Shown: piece after piece, positions 11,460 to 24,532 of the stretch
Layout of the letters: every line of letters begins with the position of its first letter
How positions within the stretch are numbered: position 1 is the first letter of the stretch
Source of the DNA: Phorcus lineatus
Lineage: Eukaryota; Mollusca; Gastropoda; Trochida; Trochidae
Assembly: GCA_921293015.1 (NCBI GenBank)
Contig: OV121097.1
Coordinates: forward strand, 31,931,929 to 31,995,928
Length of the DNA: 64,000 nucleotides
Reading direction: 5' to 3'
Notes under the pieces: generated by a model
Told to the model about the DNA's origin: nothing
The model's database searches: none
Seen by the model: the letters and a program-made list of their open reading frames with translations, nothing else
Translations under genes and position numbers: made by a program

Positions 11460-12480
11460 TCTTGGTTCCAGAGAATTAAATCATTAAAAATATTTGACAT
11501 TTGCAGTTTTAAATCTGAGTAATATTATTCAAGTTGTCCTGTCATATTACCTTCAATCCTTATGGTTCAGTAGAGCTAATTTAAAATTTTGAATAAAAAG
11601 TAAATTATATTTATTTGTTCACGGTAGAATCCGTAGTTTGCAGCTCAATTCAATCCAATGATGTCAATCGAGAATCACACATTTTCTCCGAAATCCAATA
11701 ACAAGTTCTCTTTTTCTGCCAAGATTCGTCATGAGTTTCACAAGACTTGATTTCGTGCAAATTTTCACATTATTACGCAGCTTTTATAGACATTTATTAG
11801 TTTAGTTTGATGATAAATGATATCTTTATGCCACATTAATATTGTGAAATAAGGATTGAATGTTTTTTATTCAAATGAAATAAAGATATAGAAAAATGCA
11901 TTGTTCATTTAATCAAACCTAACTAAAACAGTGGTTGAAAAACATAAGAACTGAAGGTAGAACATATGTAAGAAGCTTTACGAACTAAAGGGAAAACAAG
12001 ATAACATTTCGATTTCTACACATGTTACAAAGACGCTAAAAGCAAGTTGCAGTGTTTCCATACCAAGAAAAAATACAAAGAATCGTTGAATGTCTGATCT
12101 TAAGTTGATTTTCTATTATTGAGTTTAGTGATATGGTTTATTGGTTCAAATAAAGCCCATTGCGCCTGTTTATCTAATTATGAGATATCAAAACGATCCA
12201 AGTGATTGTGTTATGTCTGCAATTGCAGACATTAATCGGCTGCTATGCTAGTATTTCAGTTATAGTATTGGATATTCCAAACTCAAAAGGAGCCTGGTTA
12301 TTGAGATAGAGATCTACCTAGAATAGTTTACAGTCAATTGAACTTTTCTGTTTAGTGTATTCAATGAATAGTAATGCTTTCTATCTTTCAATTACACCTT
12401 ATGAAAACATCATTATTTAAGGAGACACAATTACAGTCACCATGCATTAACGCTAAGCTATCAACTGGCATGTGCTTAAA
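11460..12480. repeat. Block delta, copy 2 (long)
   Basis: Direct match to 21920-22930 for about 1 kb. Shared strings include AAAAATATTTGACAT, TTTGCAGCTCA, ACATTTTCTCC-AAA-CCAATAA, CTCTTTTTCTG, ACAACATTTCGATTTCTA-ACCTGTTA-like, ACAAAGAATCGTTGAATGT, GTTTATCTAATTATGAGA-ATCAAA, CCAAGTGATTGTGTTATGTCTG-AATTGCAGACA, and ATTACACCTT-ATGAAAACATC. Reading frames are not conserved. It is the best preserved part of the array. Confidence 0.75.
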
Positions 12481-14159
12481 TAGTAACCTATATATAGGCT
12501 TTGCTTTTTGATAATGAGATTATTATGCTCTCATTTACCTCTGAAGACTCCATGAAATTGACTGCATTGATAGTCCGTACAAAAGAAACATAAAAAAGAT
12601 AAAATGATTTGAAATTACTCTCATTTCATCCAATTTCATTAAATGGTTTTTTTCTAAATATTCTATATGAACATAAAAAAGTCACTGATGAAGGTTGCGA
12701 AAACGAAATCTCAATTGCCTTTCATATTAAGCCATCTTTCTTCCCACACTATCTAATAATCTGTTTGCTTTAGGTACTTTGTAAGCCATAATACATTGTT
12801 CAATTTTCGATCAAAATCGCAAATAAATTTATACCTTCATATTTCTACCGATTGGAGCGTGTAACATTTGATTGGCACATTTTAGCTGTAATGAGTACTC
12901 ATTAATTACAAATGATGAGATATAACATTATTCAATAAACAAGTATTACATAGTGCGAATCGTGCGAATCATGCGAATGTAAACAATTATCGACCCTATT
13001 AACTCATTTAGGAAACATGCAACTTTTAACCAAATTATGTGAAGTCGTTCACATAACTGTGCAGTCATTGCTTGAATCGATATCTGTTTTTATAAATATT
13101 TAAAAAAACAGAATCCTGGATGTTTGAATGGGTTCATTAGTTTGTCATACAATAGCAACAGCCTCACATTGGATTATTACTGATAAATGATTATTGCTGA
13201 TCAAACCGGTTGCCTTTAAGTGAATTATGTACCAACTTCAAGGTAAAGATGTCAGTGAAATTTAAAGAACCATGCCAACAATTTTCTACCAATTCTGTCG
13301 TCGGACTATAAAACCCTGACTGATAACGTTTACTAAGATTCCAAATGTTCCTGGAATGTTCCCCAGTGCTGCAGACAATGGTAAGAAATTACATAATTTT
13401 ATATTAACTGACATTTAAATTATATATATATTAAAGAATATAAATTTGAACGTGTTTTTTAAAAATAAAATATACATATCAATGATTTTAACATAGAACA
13501 GAGAACAATTTCTATTGAACATGATTTAATGATACACTGGCAACTATAAATTAAACTACATCGGACATTTTACTCAAGTATGATAAAAACAACGTGTTCG
13601 TCTATCAGATGAATTTAAGTTTGCATATATTTAACAATCAAACATAAACGGTGAATTGCAACGTTCAATTTGCTATTAATTATAACATGGAGATAAGTTA
13701 AGAAAGGCATATGAAGAAGGTTTGATACTATCTAAATAATTCATCTTAGTTGATATTTGATCAATATTGGTAAACATATGAAATACATGTTGGTGATAAA
13801 GAAGTTATTTTCTGTAAAAGATATAATTTCAAGCCACACGTAGATAATTAATATCTTGTATTCATGACAATAATCATTACTTATACCTTTCATGTTCAAA
13901 ATACGTTGATGATAATAGGTATTGTAATCTACATATTGTTATTAAATATTTCGATGTACTGTGATTCCACTATAATGAAAATATCATGAGACAATTATAT
14001 TCATCAACATTCCGTTATTTGTTATATCACCAGCTGACGTCATGTTGTAATGCGTTTTTGACATTTAATTACTGATTTAAACATTTATTTAGAACATGGA
14101 ATAAGAAATAAATATTAGTTATCCATGTACAATAAAGTTCCTGAATGTATCTCACAAGC
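12481..14159. other. No gene; isolated promoter-like element at 13,307
   Basis: AT-rich spacer. Around 13306-13385 it is locally less AT-rich: TATAAAA at 13307-13313, followed by a possible first exon ending ATG then GTAAGA (ATG at 13378-13380, donor from 13381). I found no downstream exon to join to it, so no gene is called. Confidence 0.35.
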
Positions 14160-14700
14160 TCCAAAAAACGTGTTGATATTCCATAAACATTGTATAAAGC
14201 AACTGCTATATTGATATGCACTCGTGGAAAGAAAAATCAATCTGAGAGTCTCTTTGTTACCATAGAAACCCATGTTTGTATATAAATATTTGGGTCAGGA
14301 CACTTTTATATTTCCAATCTCCAATAACACCGAAAATGTAAATAATTTCTGTCTATCGCGGTACGAATCCATACATGTTCGTGTTTACCTGCTGCTTTAT
14401 TGACAAATACAGAAAGCTTTCAACATCCAAACAAGAGACATACAAGCATTTGATTGGTTTTATTTTTAAAGAGAATGTTTCTGCTTAACGATTTCAAATC
14501 ATTAATATATGGGATTATTTCCAAGTTCATTCCGTTCCTTTAAGCCAAGGAATTTGTATCATTCCTGTTTCAAAGTTCACTACTGATTATTGTTGACCGA
14601 TAATATTAGAAATATTATGTTCTTTTGTGATGAGAATATAACTGTGTAACATTAACCTGATGCAGAAGTTGCACTCTCCAAAAAGTAAATGTACGAACGA
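14160..14700. repeat. Block E, copy 3
   Basis: Direct partner of 9660-10340; see the strings given there. The palindrome is GTTACCATAGAAACC at 14256-14270. A shorter echo, TTTCCATATATAGGAATACTCA-TGTTTGTGTATAAATG, occurs near 44711-44750, so part of this block may be a dispersed repeat rather than confined to the array. Confidence 0.6.
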
Positions 14701-16483
14701 ATGTGTCGGGAAATGTGGGTATGAATTGTTATTTTAAAACTTTGAAATATATCAGCTATCTTATGATTCAGATTAAGGGTTGCAAGTTTATTTGTCTATT
14801 GAAATTTGTTGGTTTTGTGTACTACAACCAGTGGTGGCTCATACAATGTATATTACTTGCTGTGGAACAAGATACGTTATACATTGATCATGTCATAACT
14901 CTTGACAACATTAAGAATGTGTCATAACATCCTATACTGTAAGCTTCCAAAATTGCACAAATGATAATAAGAGACCTGTGATATTAGTGAAAATATGTAT
15001 TTCATTGCTAATTACATGAGTATAAACATTTTTAAGAATGCATAAAAATGGAGGTTCTTGGTGTTCAATGAATATGGGCTTGGAATCGCTATTTATTTCA
15101 ATGGAATGTGTGACGTTGGCTGCTGTTCATGAAAGTAATGACCATGCAAGCCAAAATGTGTTTTTGAACTCATATCCGCATGTTTATTTCAATTTTACAC
15201 CTACACAAAAACATGACTATCTCGTTCACTTTCAAATGCGATATATCAAAGGCGACCAAGACATCTTTTTTTTTTTAATGTGTTTAGCATGAGTAGTTTC
15301 CATGTCATGTCACGATTAAAGGGCGATTATATGTTAAACTATGTATTTAAAAGTCAGTAAAAGTTTTAATTTCCAGTTTTTCTAAATATAAAGACAACAT
15401 CTAATGAATTAGTGATTTGAGTTGCTAATGATTATAGAAGACATTATGACATAAATTGGTGAAAGTATTTTTCTATATAGCATCAACTCAAATTTAGAAA
15501 TTAAAAATTTCAGATGAACGTAGACAAATGATTTGGAGACAATACAAGATTTAAGACAATTTTTTGTTTTTCAGACGTTTGTATTGATTTGTGTCATCTA
15601 TTCACTTTTTTCAAATTCAGCATTGAAGTAGTAGCTTTTATGATGAACATCACTTTAAAATTAATGACATCAAGTAGCTGTTTAATTCATCATGTAACTT
15701 CTGAATCGACGCTCGTTCATTAATTGGAATTTAAGGCTGGGGTCTTACATATTATGAGAAATGTTTTACAAGTTGGTGTATCATTCACCAGCTTTGGTAA
15801 TCACTAAAAAATTTTAAATGTTGCATGCCAATCCTGATGCTTTCAAAGAATATGACATTATCAATATGTTGAAGTTCATTGGTCAATGACTCCCCAGATG
15901 GGAGTTGAAAAGCTCTGAGTCCACCTGTTATAACTCCTATGGTGTATTTCTAAATGCCAATCTGTTAGTCATCATGTGTATCATCCGTGTCGTCACTGAG
16001 AGACAATCGTGGCGACGGTCAAACGGATGCTGTAATCAGCATTGCTGCTGCAAAAAGTAACATATTTTTGTATATTGATATTGTCAACTTTCCTGCCTCC
16101 ATTCTGTGTTTTGACGAATTGCAGGCAAATGGCGATTTTTCTAACAAGTGTGATTGTTGCTCGTATATGTCTATTGACAGAGGTTTTTACAATATTTTTA
16201 CCATGGCTTTTGCTTGTATTTAATTGATTTTATCATAGATATCTGAAGATGAATGATTATTGGCAGCCAAAAAAACTCTTCACCAGGGGACCTAGACAAC
16301 AGCAAATTTGCGTGATTTCAAATAATATCATAGAAATGCATTAATTTTGTTCGATTACAAGTTATATAAGAAACATTTTAAGTTTTTAATAATGTGATCG
16401 TAAACTACTATTCATATCATCAATTCTGAAAGTGTAAATTTTCATTGTACTTAAGGTGTGACAAGTAACAATCTGTATGTGTA
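14701..16483. other. No gene seen
   Basis: AT-rich. Open frames at 14703-14927, 15038-15292 and 15987-16223 have no domain, no matching splice signals and no counterpart in the other array units. I do not support them as genes. Confidence 0.45.
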
Positions 16484-17710
16484 CGAGGGTTGTCCCAAAA
16501 GTATTCGGCCTGAATATGAAAACATGCCTGAAACGCAACCATACTGTGCGTGCATGAAAAACATTTATTGACATGTAAATGGCATGAAAATCACGAGATG
16601 CATACTCTTCAATTGCATATAATAGCCTGTCATTCGAAGGTACCCTCACATCTTTTACCGAAATGGAGAAAAGTGAATGTAGAGCTGTTATCACAAATCT
16701 GAGTTTAAACAAATACACTCCAAAGGAAATTCATGGGGATATGATACAAACGTTAGGTGACTCTGCTCCTTCATATAGCACCTAGTGTGCTGAATTTAAA
16801 CGGGGTGGAGTAAGCACTAAAGACGAGCCCTATCCTGGTCGTCCACATTGAGGCTGTTCTTGACACATTAAGGCAAGACAGGCGAGTGACTATCAGATAC
16901 TTAGCTGATACTCACCACATCAGTAAAACATCAGTCGAACGAATAATACATGAACATTAAATACGAAAAAGGTATCAGCACGCTGGGTCCCCAGAATGTT
17001 ATCTGAGGACCAAAAGCGAAAACGTGTCATGGTCAGTCAGCAACTTCTTGACGAGTATCGCGCAGACCCAGAATCATTTTTCGCTCATGTCGTTACTCAA
17101 GATGAAGCCTGGGTTCATCACTTTGATCCTGAGACAAAAAGCCAAAGCATACAATGGAAACACAGCACATTTACCTACCCTAAAAAGTTCATATATTGTT
17201 CCCCCAGTCGGAAGGTCATGGCAGTCGTTTTCTGGGACTCTCGGGTGTAATAATGATTGATTATTTAAAGAAAGGTTCTACAATCAATTACACTTATTAC
17301 GCAAATGAACTACGACAATTACGAGAAAAATCAAAGAGAAACGAAGGGGTAAACTTGGCAAAGGTGTGTGGCTGTTGGAGGACAATGCTCCCGTTCACAC
17401 CGCCCAAATTGCAGTCAGTGCAGCACAGGATTGTGGGTTCAGGATTCTCCCCCACCCTGCCTATTCTCCAGACCTAGCCCCCTCAGACTTCTTCCTCTTC
17501 CTTCGACTGAACGATGACGCCATTGCTGCAGTAGACGAGTTTTTGGGGTCTCGTGATAAGAAGGGGTTTTCAGAGTGGTTGCAGGTGTTACAAAAACGCT
17601 GGAGCAAATGCATTGATGTCAAGGGGTATTATGTCGAAAACTAAGTCATAAACCTTTGAATGTTCCTTTGGTTTTGATGGTCAGGCCGGAAATTTTTGGG
17701 ACACCCCTCG
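16484..17710 (+). mobile_element. Mariner-family DNA transposon, 1227 bp, inactive
   Basis: Terminal inverted repeats of 30 bp match at 26 positions. The left starts CGAGGGTTGTCCCAAAAG; the right, read inward on the minus strand, starts CGAGGGGTGTCCCAAAAA; both end GGCCTGA. Each end is flanked by TA (16482-16483 and 17711-17712), the target duplication used by Tc1/mariner elements. The length suits mariner. Inside lies a broken transposase (separate entry). The element sits between block E copy 3 and blocks alpha-beta copy 2 of the left array. Confidence 0.93.
16663..17644 (+). pseudogene. Mariner transposase pseudogene
   Basis: Cut-and-paste transposase, usually about 345 residues. The start ATG at 16663 gives MEKSECRAVITNLSLN, a mariner N-terminal helix-turn-helix region, but TAG at 16783-16785 stops it after 40 codons. 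The frame continues at least to VTQDEAWVHHFDPET (first catalytic Asp codon at 17101-17103) and stops at 17248. A shift gives IDYLKKGSTIN, and another gives LLEDNAPVHTA (second Asp at 17381-17383) and YSPDLAPSDFFLF (third Asp at 17486-17488). The last two are separated by 34 residues, the DD34D spacing of mariner. After FLFLRLN about a dozen family residues are missing before DDAIAAVDEF. It ends GYYVEN and TAA. It has one stop, at least two frameshifts and one deletion, and cannot make transposase. Confidence 0.92.
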
Positions 17711-18009
17711 TATGTACCATTTTTAAATCACTTTCTGTGATCATCAAACCATTCTCCTGTTAATTTCCTATTTCAAAAACTTTTGCCAGTGGATACATTG
17801 CAGCAGAAGTTCACCCTTACTCTAATGAGGAAAGTTTTTAGAAAAAAAGAAAACCATTATATTATGTGAACTGAGCATGTTATAATACTTAATCGCTGTT
17901 TTGAAATGACATACGATCTGCTACTCTTGCTCGACAGCAAATAAATCTTGATAGTCATATTTCCTATCAATAAGTCTGACTCGGCATGACATGATAAAAA
18001 TTCAATAAT

Positions 18010-18680
18010 TCACAGAATAAGAAATATTGGTTTCCATAGAAACACTCTCGAAGTATCATTGACATTCAAGTTAATGAAGAGGCTGTCTACTCGTACAGCA
18101 AAATCTTATGTTTATCGTACTTTATATGATATTTTTGTTTTGTTCGCACCTGAAAAAATCATTTTGTAGTGGTGTGATGTTATTCAGGTGATTCGTTATG
18201 TAGAATAATGATTTTTCTTTAAATTGCCAAAATGTGTTTAAGGTTATACAACGTCAGCGGATGTTTAAAAATCAAGATGTATTAATAATTGATAATCAAG
18301 TCCTAATGGAAAAAGTTAACAATAGAAATATAACATATTTTTAACTCTTTTGGTGATTTTAACATTCTCTTTTTTTTTACAAAAACTAAAAATTGATTCA
18401 CATGAAAGATGAAATGTAAGGGATCTGTTCATATCTGAAAAATTATATTATTGTCAATAAACATGACGTATTGTTTATACAAGTGTACAACCAACAATAA
18501 ACATAATATTTCATAAAGCAAATTGAAAGTTCACGTAAGGTAATTAGATATTCTCTTTGGTTTAAGTAATTAGTTTATCCTTTAGAGCAACGAATTCCAT
18601 TATGGTTATTGAAGTCGTAATTTTAAGATTTTCATATTGCTAACCTATTTTTCCACTCAATAAACTTTGGTTATGATTAC
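18010..18680. repeat. Blocks alpha-beta, copy 2
   Basis: Direct match to 5735-6440 (strings given there), about 12.3 kb away. The beta part near 18585-18670 (AATTCCATTATGGTTATTG, then CATATTGCTAACCTAT and CCACTCAATAAACT) also matches 26165-26255 (AATTCCATAACGGTTGTTG, TATTGCCAACCTATTG, CCACTCGATAAACT). Confidence 0.7.
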
Positions 18681-19850
18681 TTTTATCATAATCTCATCTT
18701 CACAATGTCAAGGCCGAAACGAAAAGATTTCGAACTCTTTCCGCTTCGCCCTTGACATCACGGCCCACATTTTCTGTGCTAAGAGTTTAGCCCACTGCAG
18801 GCCTTTCTGATAGGCCAATCAGAAGGCGGTTTTCAAAACGAACTTCAAATGTCAACGGCAAAAATAGCGGTAGTGACCTGTTGCGTTTGAAGAGAAAACT
18901 TTTTAAAACATTAATTTCAGTTGTAATTGCAAGCATATATTAAATGGATACAGGGTAGATCTATCACGTTTGTGGTTGATCGCTATTTACTGTAATGTTT
19001 GTAAAGTTTAAAAGTAACGTAAATACGAAATTTTTGTACGAATGAAAATTTAAAGGTTTTCTTAATCATTATTTCAATTTTGAATGTTTCTCATATCAAT
19101 GTATCCGTTTTCAAACAAAATTATCGCGAAATATTCGTTATCACACCTTGTGTAATTGCGCCATCGTTTTGCGTTAACTAATGTTGGAGACAACGATGTG
19201 ATTAACTCAAATTCTGAACATCGAAAGATGGAATGTGTGAAAATTTTATGCCGACTAGGTTAGCTTCGAAATTATCAACACAGCACTACATGCATAATTC
19301 AGTAAAATATTTTTTGACTGCTGCACGTGCAAAACGAGGATTTGTTTTTTATTTTGATGATGTGACAAGCTCTCAGTCTTTGAAGGGATATTATCAGCGC
19401 AATACAAATTTTCTCACGTAAAGGAACTACTGCTTGTGACGTAAAACAAATGCCTTGAATAAGGATCACTTACAGAAGGAGAAAAAAGCAGTAGTTACTT
19501 GAGGAATAATTAATTACTATTTAATTGTTAAAATTCAAGTCTTAGTGTTGTCAGTGAATTCCTGCATATAATCCATCTGACTAAATTATCATATGAAAAT
19601 TTCGCTTGGATTTCCTTTATCTAAGGTCTCCAGGCTGGGCGTAGGTTTCGAATGTAAACGGCGATTTCACTGGGTGCAGGTTAGCAGCTAGTAAGGGCGG
19701 TAATTCGTGATGACGTTAGGTGTCGCTGCTTCGTATCACAGGTTTTGTTACCGTTGACGGCAAGGTAGAAAATGGATAGAGTTCACCTCGATACATTTTC
19801 ACCTTGTCGTGGGAAGATGTCATAATCTATGAGGTAAACAAACTGTTAAA
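18681..19850. other. Locally GC- and CpG-richer segment, function unknown
   Basis: Unlike its surroundings, 18710-18895 and 19620-19810 are richer in G+C and CpG. They contain a CCAAT-box-like TAGGCCAATCAG (18811-18822) and a TGACGT core (19711-19716, in GATGACGTTAGG). These are general promoter motifs and may be chance. The open frame at 19233-19421 between them has no recognised domain and no clear splice partners. It could be a promoter remnant, a lone GC-rich repeat, or part of a gene whose exons I cannot see. Confidence 0.35.
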
Positions 19851-21504
19851 TCAATCTCATTGTATTTTCTTTATTTGAGGTTTAGGGAACGATTACTTAT
19901 GAAATGATTTACTGAATCAGCAACATCACTTTGTATGCAATTCTTGTATGAATCAGACTTAATGAGAACTTCTTATAATAGTGTTAAACAATTAAAGCAT
20001 AGAGATTTTCAAAAGGAAACATATCACAATAGTGTTTTTGCATTTTTGTTTTAGCTTGAAGCTTATTATTTTCTCAAAACAAATATACTATAGTTACGAA
20101 TCATCAGCGTATGTCAATCTGCATAGCTCCTTGCAGAATCCTGATCTTCTTCAGGCCACTTCTTCTTACTATATGACGTCTATCCAAGGCCCAGTGTCAA
20201 TCATAAACCAGTGACAATCATAAACCCTGGCGTCTATTCGAGACCCAGCGTCAATTTGAGGATATACAGTATCACTAACAGCTTAACTACTTCTTAACTA
20301 CTATGTTTAACATGTATTTTTAGCCAAATGAAATGACTTCATGGAAGGTGTTTGAATCGTCATCTGGGTAATCCGGGTCATCCAGGGCGTGCCTCTATTG
20401 CTTGACGCTTTATATTTCTAGCTACAACGACTCATTTGGCCTTATTGATTTCAGGGTATTGGAAAGAGCTATGCGGATTCAATGAACATATTAAGCAGGA
20501 TGAATTTGAAATTACAATGAACTTAAAAAATCTTAGTGAAATTAGATTCAGTGCCTAAACAGGTGCCTCCATACCTAGTACTTCATTCAGAGCTGTAATA
20601 TGTCCATTGATATTTTACATGGTCACTCAAAAATATTTTACATGTTACGTTATTTAGTCTTTCAAAATAATTTTATAAATTTGAGAATAACATTTTCAAA
20701 CATCACATATGTTTTTAACATCACCATTAAAGCGGATAGTGATAAAAAAATTCATCTTTGTTGTCCTCAAATGACAATATTTGTAACACTCTGACCATAT
20801 GCAAGGAATACTTCAAATATCAAATATGATCATGTACTTTTTTCCTTTTTCAAGTTAATCTTCAAAAAGGCATAAAAATAGTTCATAGAAATTGATGTAA
20901 AGCTATGATAAAATAACTTGTGTGAAATTCAGCCATAATGAAAACGATTTAAACCATAAAACAGCAAAGGACTTATAAACCTACGCTGCTTTTGTTGCAA
21001 AAGTCACACCATTCTTTGATTTCGTTTTTATTTCATAGCCAATGATGTGAACAAGTCAATGATGCACACATTTTTGGAAATGAGTAAATAATAAATAAAA
21101 TAACATATTTCTAAAAGCTTCATGTCGCCACAAGTTGCACGTTTGACAGCTGTTTAGAACAAATGACTCTGTTATATGCGCGGTATGTTTACATTTATTC
21201 CTGTGATAAAAGTAGAACAATGAATTGTCACTAGACAGGGTTTCTTCAAATTTATAATCATTACATTTTTATGAAAAATAAAACATGATTGATATTTGTA
21301 AATAACAAAAATATAAATGCTAAATGATATATACCCGATCATTCTATTTTCCGATTTAATCCCTTAGACATGACGAGTCCGTATAAACTGTATAAAACGT
21401 CCATATTTTAGTTTGAAATGTCTTAAATAAGACAATCTGATTATGAAATACATGTATAGTTTTGATTCTGAACAGGAATTGAAAGAGTTACTTTCGGTTT
21501 TCCT
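19851..21504. other. No gene; short degenerate repeat near 20,175
   Basis: AT-rich. At 20174-20268 two related stretches, TGACGTCTATCCAAGGCCCA and TGGCGTCTATTCGAGACCCA, are each followed by GTGTCAAT/GCGTCAAT, a small tandem duplication of unknown origin. No open frame is supported. Confidence 0.4.
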
Positions 21505-21905
21505 TTATAACAACAATTTCTCAATGTGTAGAACCCTTGAACTGAAAGCCAGAAGAATCAGAAAGTTTTCATGTTAAGAATGACGGCTCCTGGAACAGTT
21601 TATCACTAGATCTGACACACATTTCCCTTTGCTTCGTAAGAACTTGCGGATTGTCCTGTGGTAGCAAGATAAATGTAGTTATTGTCAAGGCGGGATCTTT
21701 GGTCGTGTTATTGTCTACTAGCGACTGGCAGTCTTTACAAATCCTTATAGAGTTATTGATTACCTGGTACATATAGATGAGCGATCTTGCTTTACTTCCA
21801 GGAAGGGCCAAAATCATTGATTCTTTCTCATTTCTAAAGGAAAGGGTTTCCTATGGGTTGTAAGGCCGAGTTTATGCACTTCATCACATAAGCATGACGG
21901 ATTAC
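21505..21905. repeat. Block gamma, copy 3
   Basis: Direct partner of 7055-7434; strings listed there. In this unit gamma is followed at once by delta, whereas in unit 2 about 4 kb containing two E copies lies between them. Confidence 0.65.
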
Positions 21906-21919
21906 TTGATTACTTTTCT

Positions 21920-22930
21920 TCTTGCGGAGAATCATAAAAAATATTTGACATAGTTTTCGAATACAAAATTTAATGATATTCATCGTTTTCATCCTTATAT
22001 ATTACGTTAAATCAATATGGTGCACTTTAACTAATTAGAAATTTGAAATACAAATGTGTATGATATTTGGTGGGTTTGTTTTACCAAGAATCATATGTTT
22101 GCAGCTCAGTATACTCCAAGAATCCAACATTTTCTCCAAAAGCCAATAATAATTACTCTTTTTCTGTCAGGGGTTACACTGGACTGTAAGAATACCTGCT
22201 TTTGTGCAAAGTTCCCCATCATGACATAGATTTTCAAAGACATTTTAAATTTTATTTTGATATTTTTTTTAACACAATGATATTGTTAAATAAGGTTTGA
22301 ATGGCTTTTATCAAAATAAAATAAAGATACAGAAAATTGCAATGTTACTTTAAACTTACCTTATTATAACAGTCTTTGAGGAAAACAGAAGAACTAAAAC
22401 CAGAGCCGTATGCAAGAAGATTTATGAACACATAACTTTAAAAAAGACAACATTTCGATTTCTAGACCTGTTATAAAAGAAAGTTGTAATATTTTCCTGA
22501 CCAGATATAAGTACAAAGAATCGTTGAATGTCATGTTGATTCGCTATGATAGAGTTTAGTGATATGATTAATAGGTTCAGATAAAACCCACAGCGTTTGT
22601 TTATCTAATTATGAGACATCAAACCGATCCAAGTGATTGTGTTATGTCTGGAATTGCAGACACTGAGCGGCTGCTATCTTTGTAATTCAGTTAAACTGTC
22701 AGATATTCCAGACTCAAAAGGACCCGGGTTATTGTGACAGCACTAGGAAGAATAGTTACAGTCAATTGAACATTTATATTGGAGTGTTTTCAGTGAATAG
22801 TTGTGCTATCAATCTTTCAATTTATTTATTACACCTTTATGAAAACATCTGTATATGAGGAGATACAAGTACATTGTCCTCATACTTTAACAGCCAAATA
22901 CCAACTGGTGTGTGCTTATGTTAGTAACCT
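21920..22930. repeat. Block delta, copy 3 (long)
   Basis: Direct partner of 11460-12480; strings listed there. No frame is conserved between the copies, which argues for non-coding sequence or a gene long dead. Confidence 0.75.
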
Positions 22931-24532
22931 TATGCAAAGGATATGACTAACTAATTACTCATTCATCTCATATGTCTTCATGGAGTTGATAGTTGCAGTT
23001 GAGAGAATGTGTTTTCTTTACATTCAATTCGGATTGGATATGTCTTAAAGTACAAAAATGTCCAATATAATTTAAAATTACCCAACCATTCGGTCTCTAA
23101 AGGACAAGGTGATACGTTGCAATGACGAAAAGCTATTTAGTAATTGTTTAAAATCCCACATGCCTTTAACATGGAGAAATGTTTCCTTCTATCACTACCA
23201 GCTTCAGATCGATATTGTGCATGCTTTAGAGGAGTTTTCATGTCCTGATATAAGTCAAAGTCTTATAACCTTTATTTATCCACTTAAGTGAACAAAGTTG
23301 TTTTTGAATGGCACGTTTATCTACAGTCAGAACTCATTGATGAACTAGAGCCATTGATAATGTGCGCCATATTTGACTTCAACTCATTGTTGTCTAAATT
23401 TTTAAATATATAGAAACATTGTACTTTCTTAAAATATAAAATGACAAACTAAAGGATTGTTTCACTGTCGCAAGTGTCTTTCAGAAATCAAGTATGATTG
23501 TGAACCAAACTAACCATACTGGTTGACTATGAAATAATATCTACGACATGATGTGAGTAGGTCATTGTTATAAATGGAGTAAACAGGTAGAATTTAAGAT
23601 GTTTGCTCTCAATTACCTCTAATACAATGAACTTTAAAAAATTAGCAATCTAAATGCCCTTAAGGCTTTAAAACTACAATACAGACAATTTTGTGGTTTA
23701 TGAATATGTTTGAAAGTATTCTGAAACCTCTATTTTAATAACTTTGATGAACTGTAAAAGGTATTTGACAATTGAGGAACCTTTGATAATTAACACAAGC
23801 CTCTCTGTTGTATTGCTACATTGTGTACAAAATGTATTTATCAGCAAACCCGTATTATCAAATCAAATTTGTCTATCAACAATGTATTATATTTGCTTAA
23901 GTCAGATACATGCTCAAGGTACCATTATTACTAGTGATTGTTGCCAAAATGGTTGTGAAAAACGGGCAGCAAACTTCAATATTTCTTCTATAAACTGGAA
24001 AGATATATTTCTTAAATACAGATTTTGTACAATAGTTGTAAAAATTATTACATTTTATACACCAAGAAGGAAGGAAAACTTGGTTCATGTTTTACAGACT
24101 AAGTGTTCTGGTTGAGTGTGGACATATTTGTCAATAACCATATAATAAAATATAAATTTGAATGCAAAATGCTTTTATCTTTGGCTCACCTGCTCAATTT
24201 AAGCTGCTCAATCACATTATCCTATTGAGCGAAGGAATATCTTAAAGCCCAATTCGGCAATACAAAATCTACAAACACGTGTTACCATATATAGAAAGAT
24301 GTATTACTTGTAAAAACAACAGTCCGTTTGAGATAAGATGGTTTCCACTAGAAAACACTCTGAAAACTTAACCTGATCATTTGAGGTTTCCTGTGTATCA
24401 CACAACCATTTCATCTTAAGATAAATACTGTGATATTTTAATAATACTGCCTTTTTGTTGTGCTCATTTAACTCTATTTCACTGATTGCTGAAAAGTGAG
24501 TTATGTATTTATGTATTTTCCATTCATTCATG
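22931..24532. other. No gene supported
   Basis: AT-rich. The longest open frame, 23744-24115 (+, 123 codons), has no domain, no signal peptide, no splice signals in useful places and strong base-composition bias. I leave it uncalled. Confidence 0.45.

Noticed and set aside
16386-16718. 110-codon minus-strand open frame at the mariner left end
   Set aside because: It runs across the terminal repeat and antisense to the transposase start.
23744-24115. 123-codon open frame on the plus strand
   Set aside because: No domain, signal peptide or useful splice signals, and an overlapping open frame on the other strand. Expected by chance in AT-rich sequence of this length.
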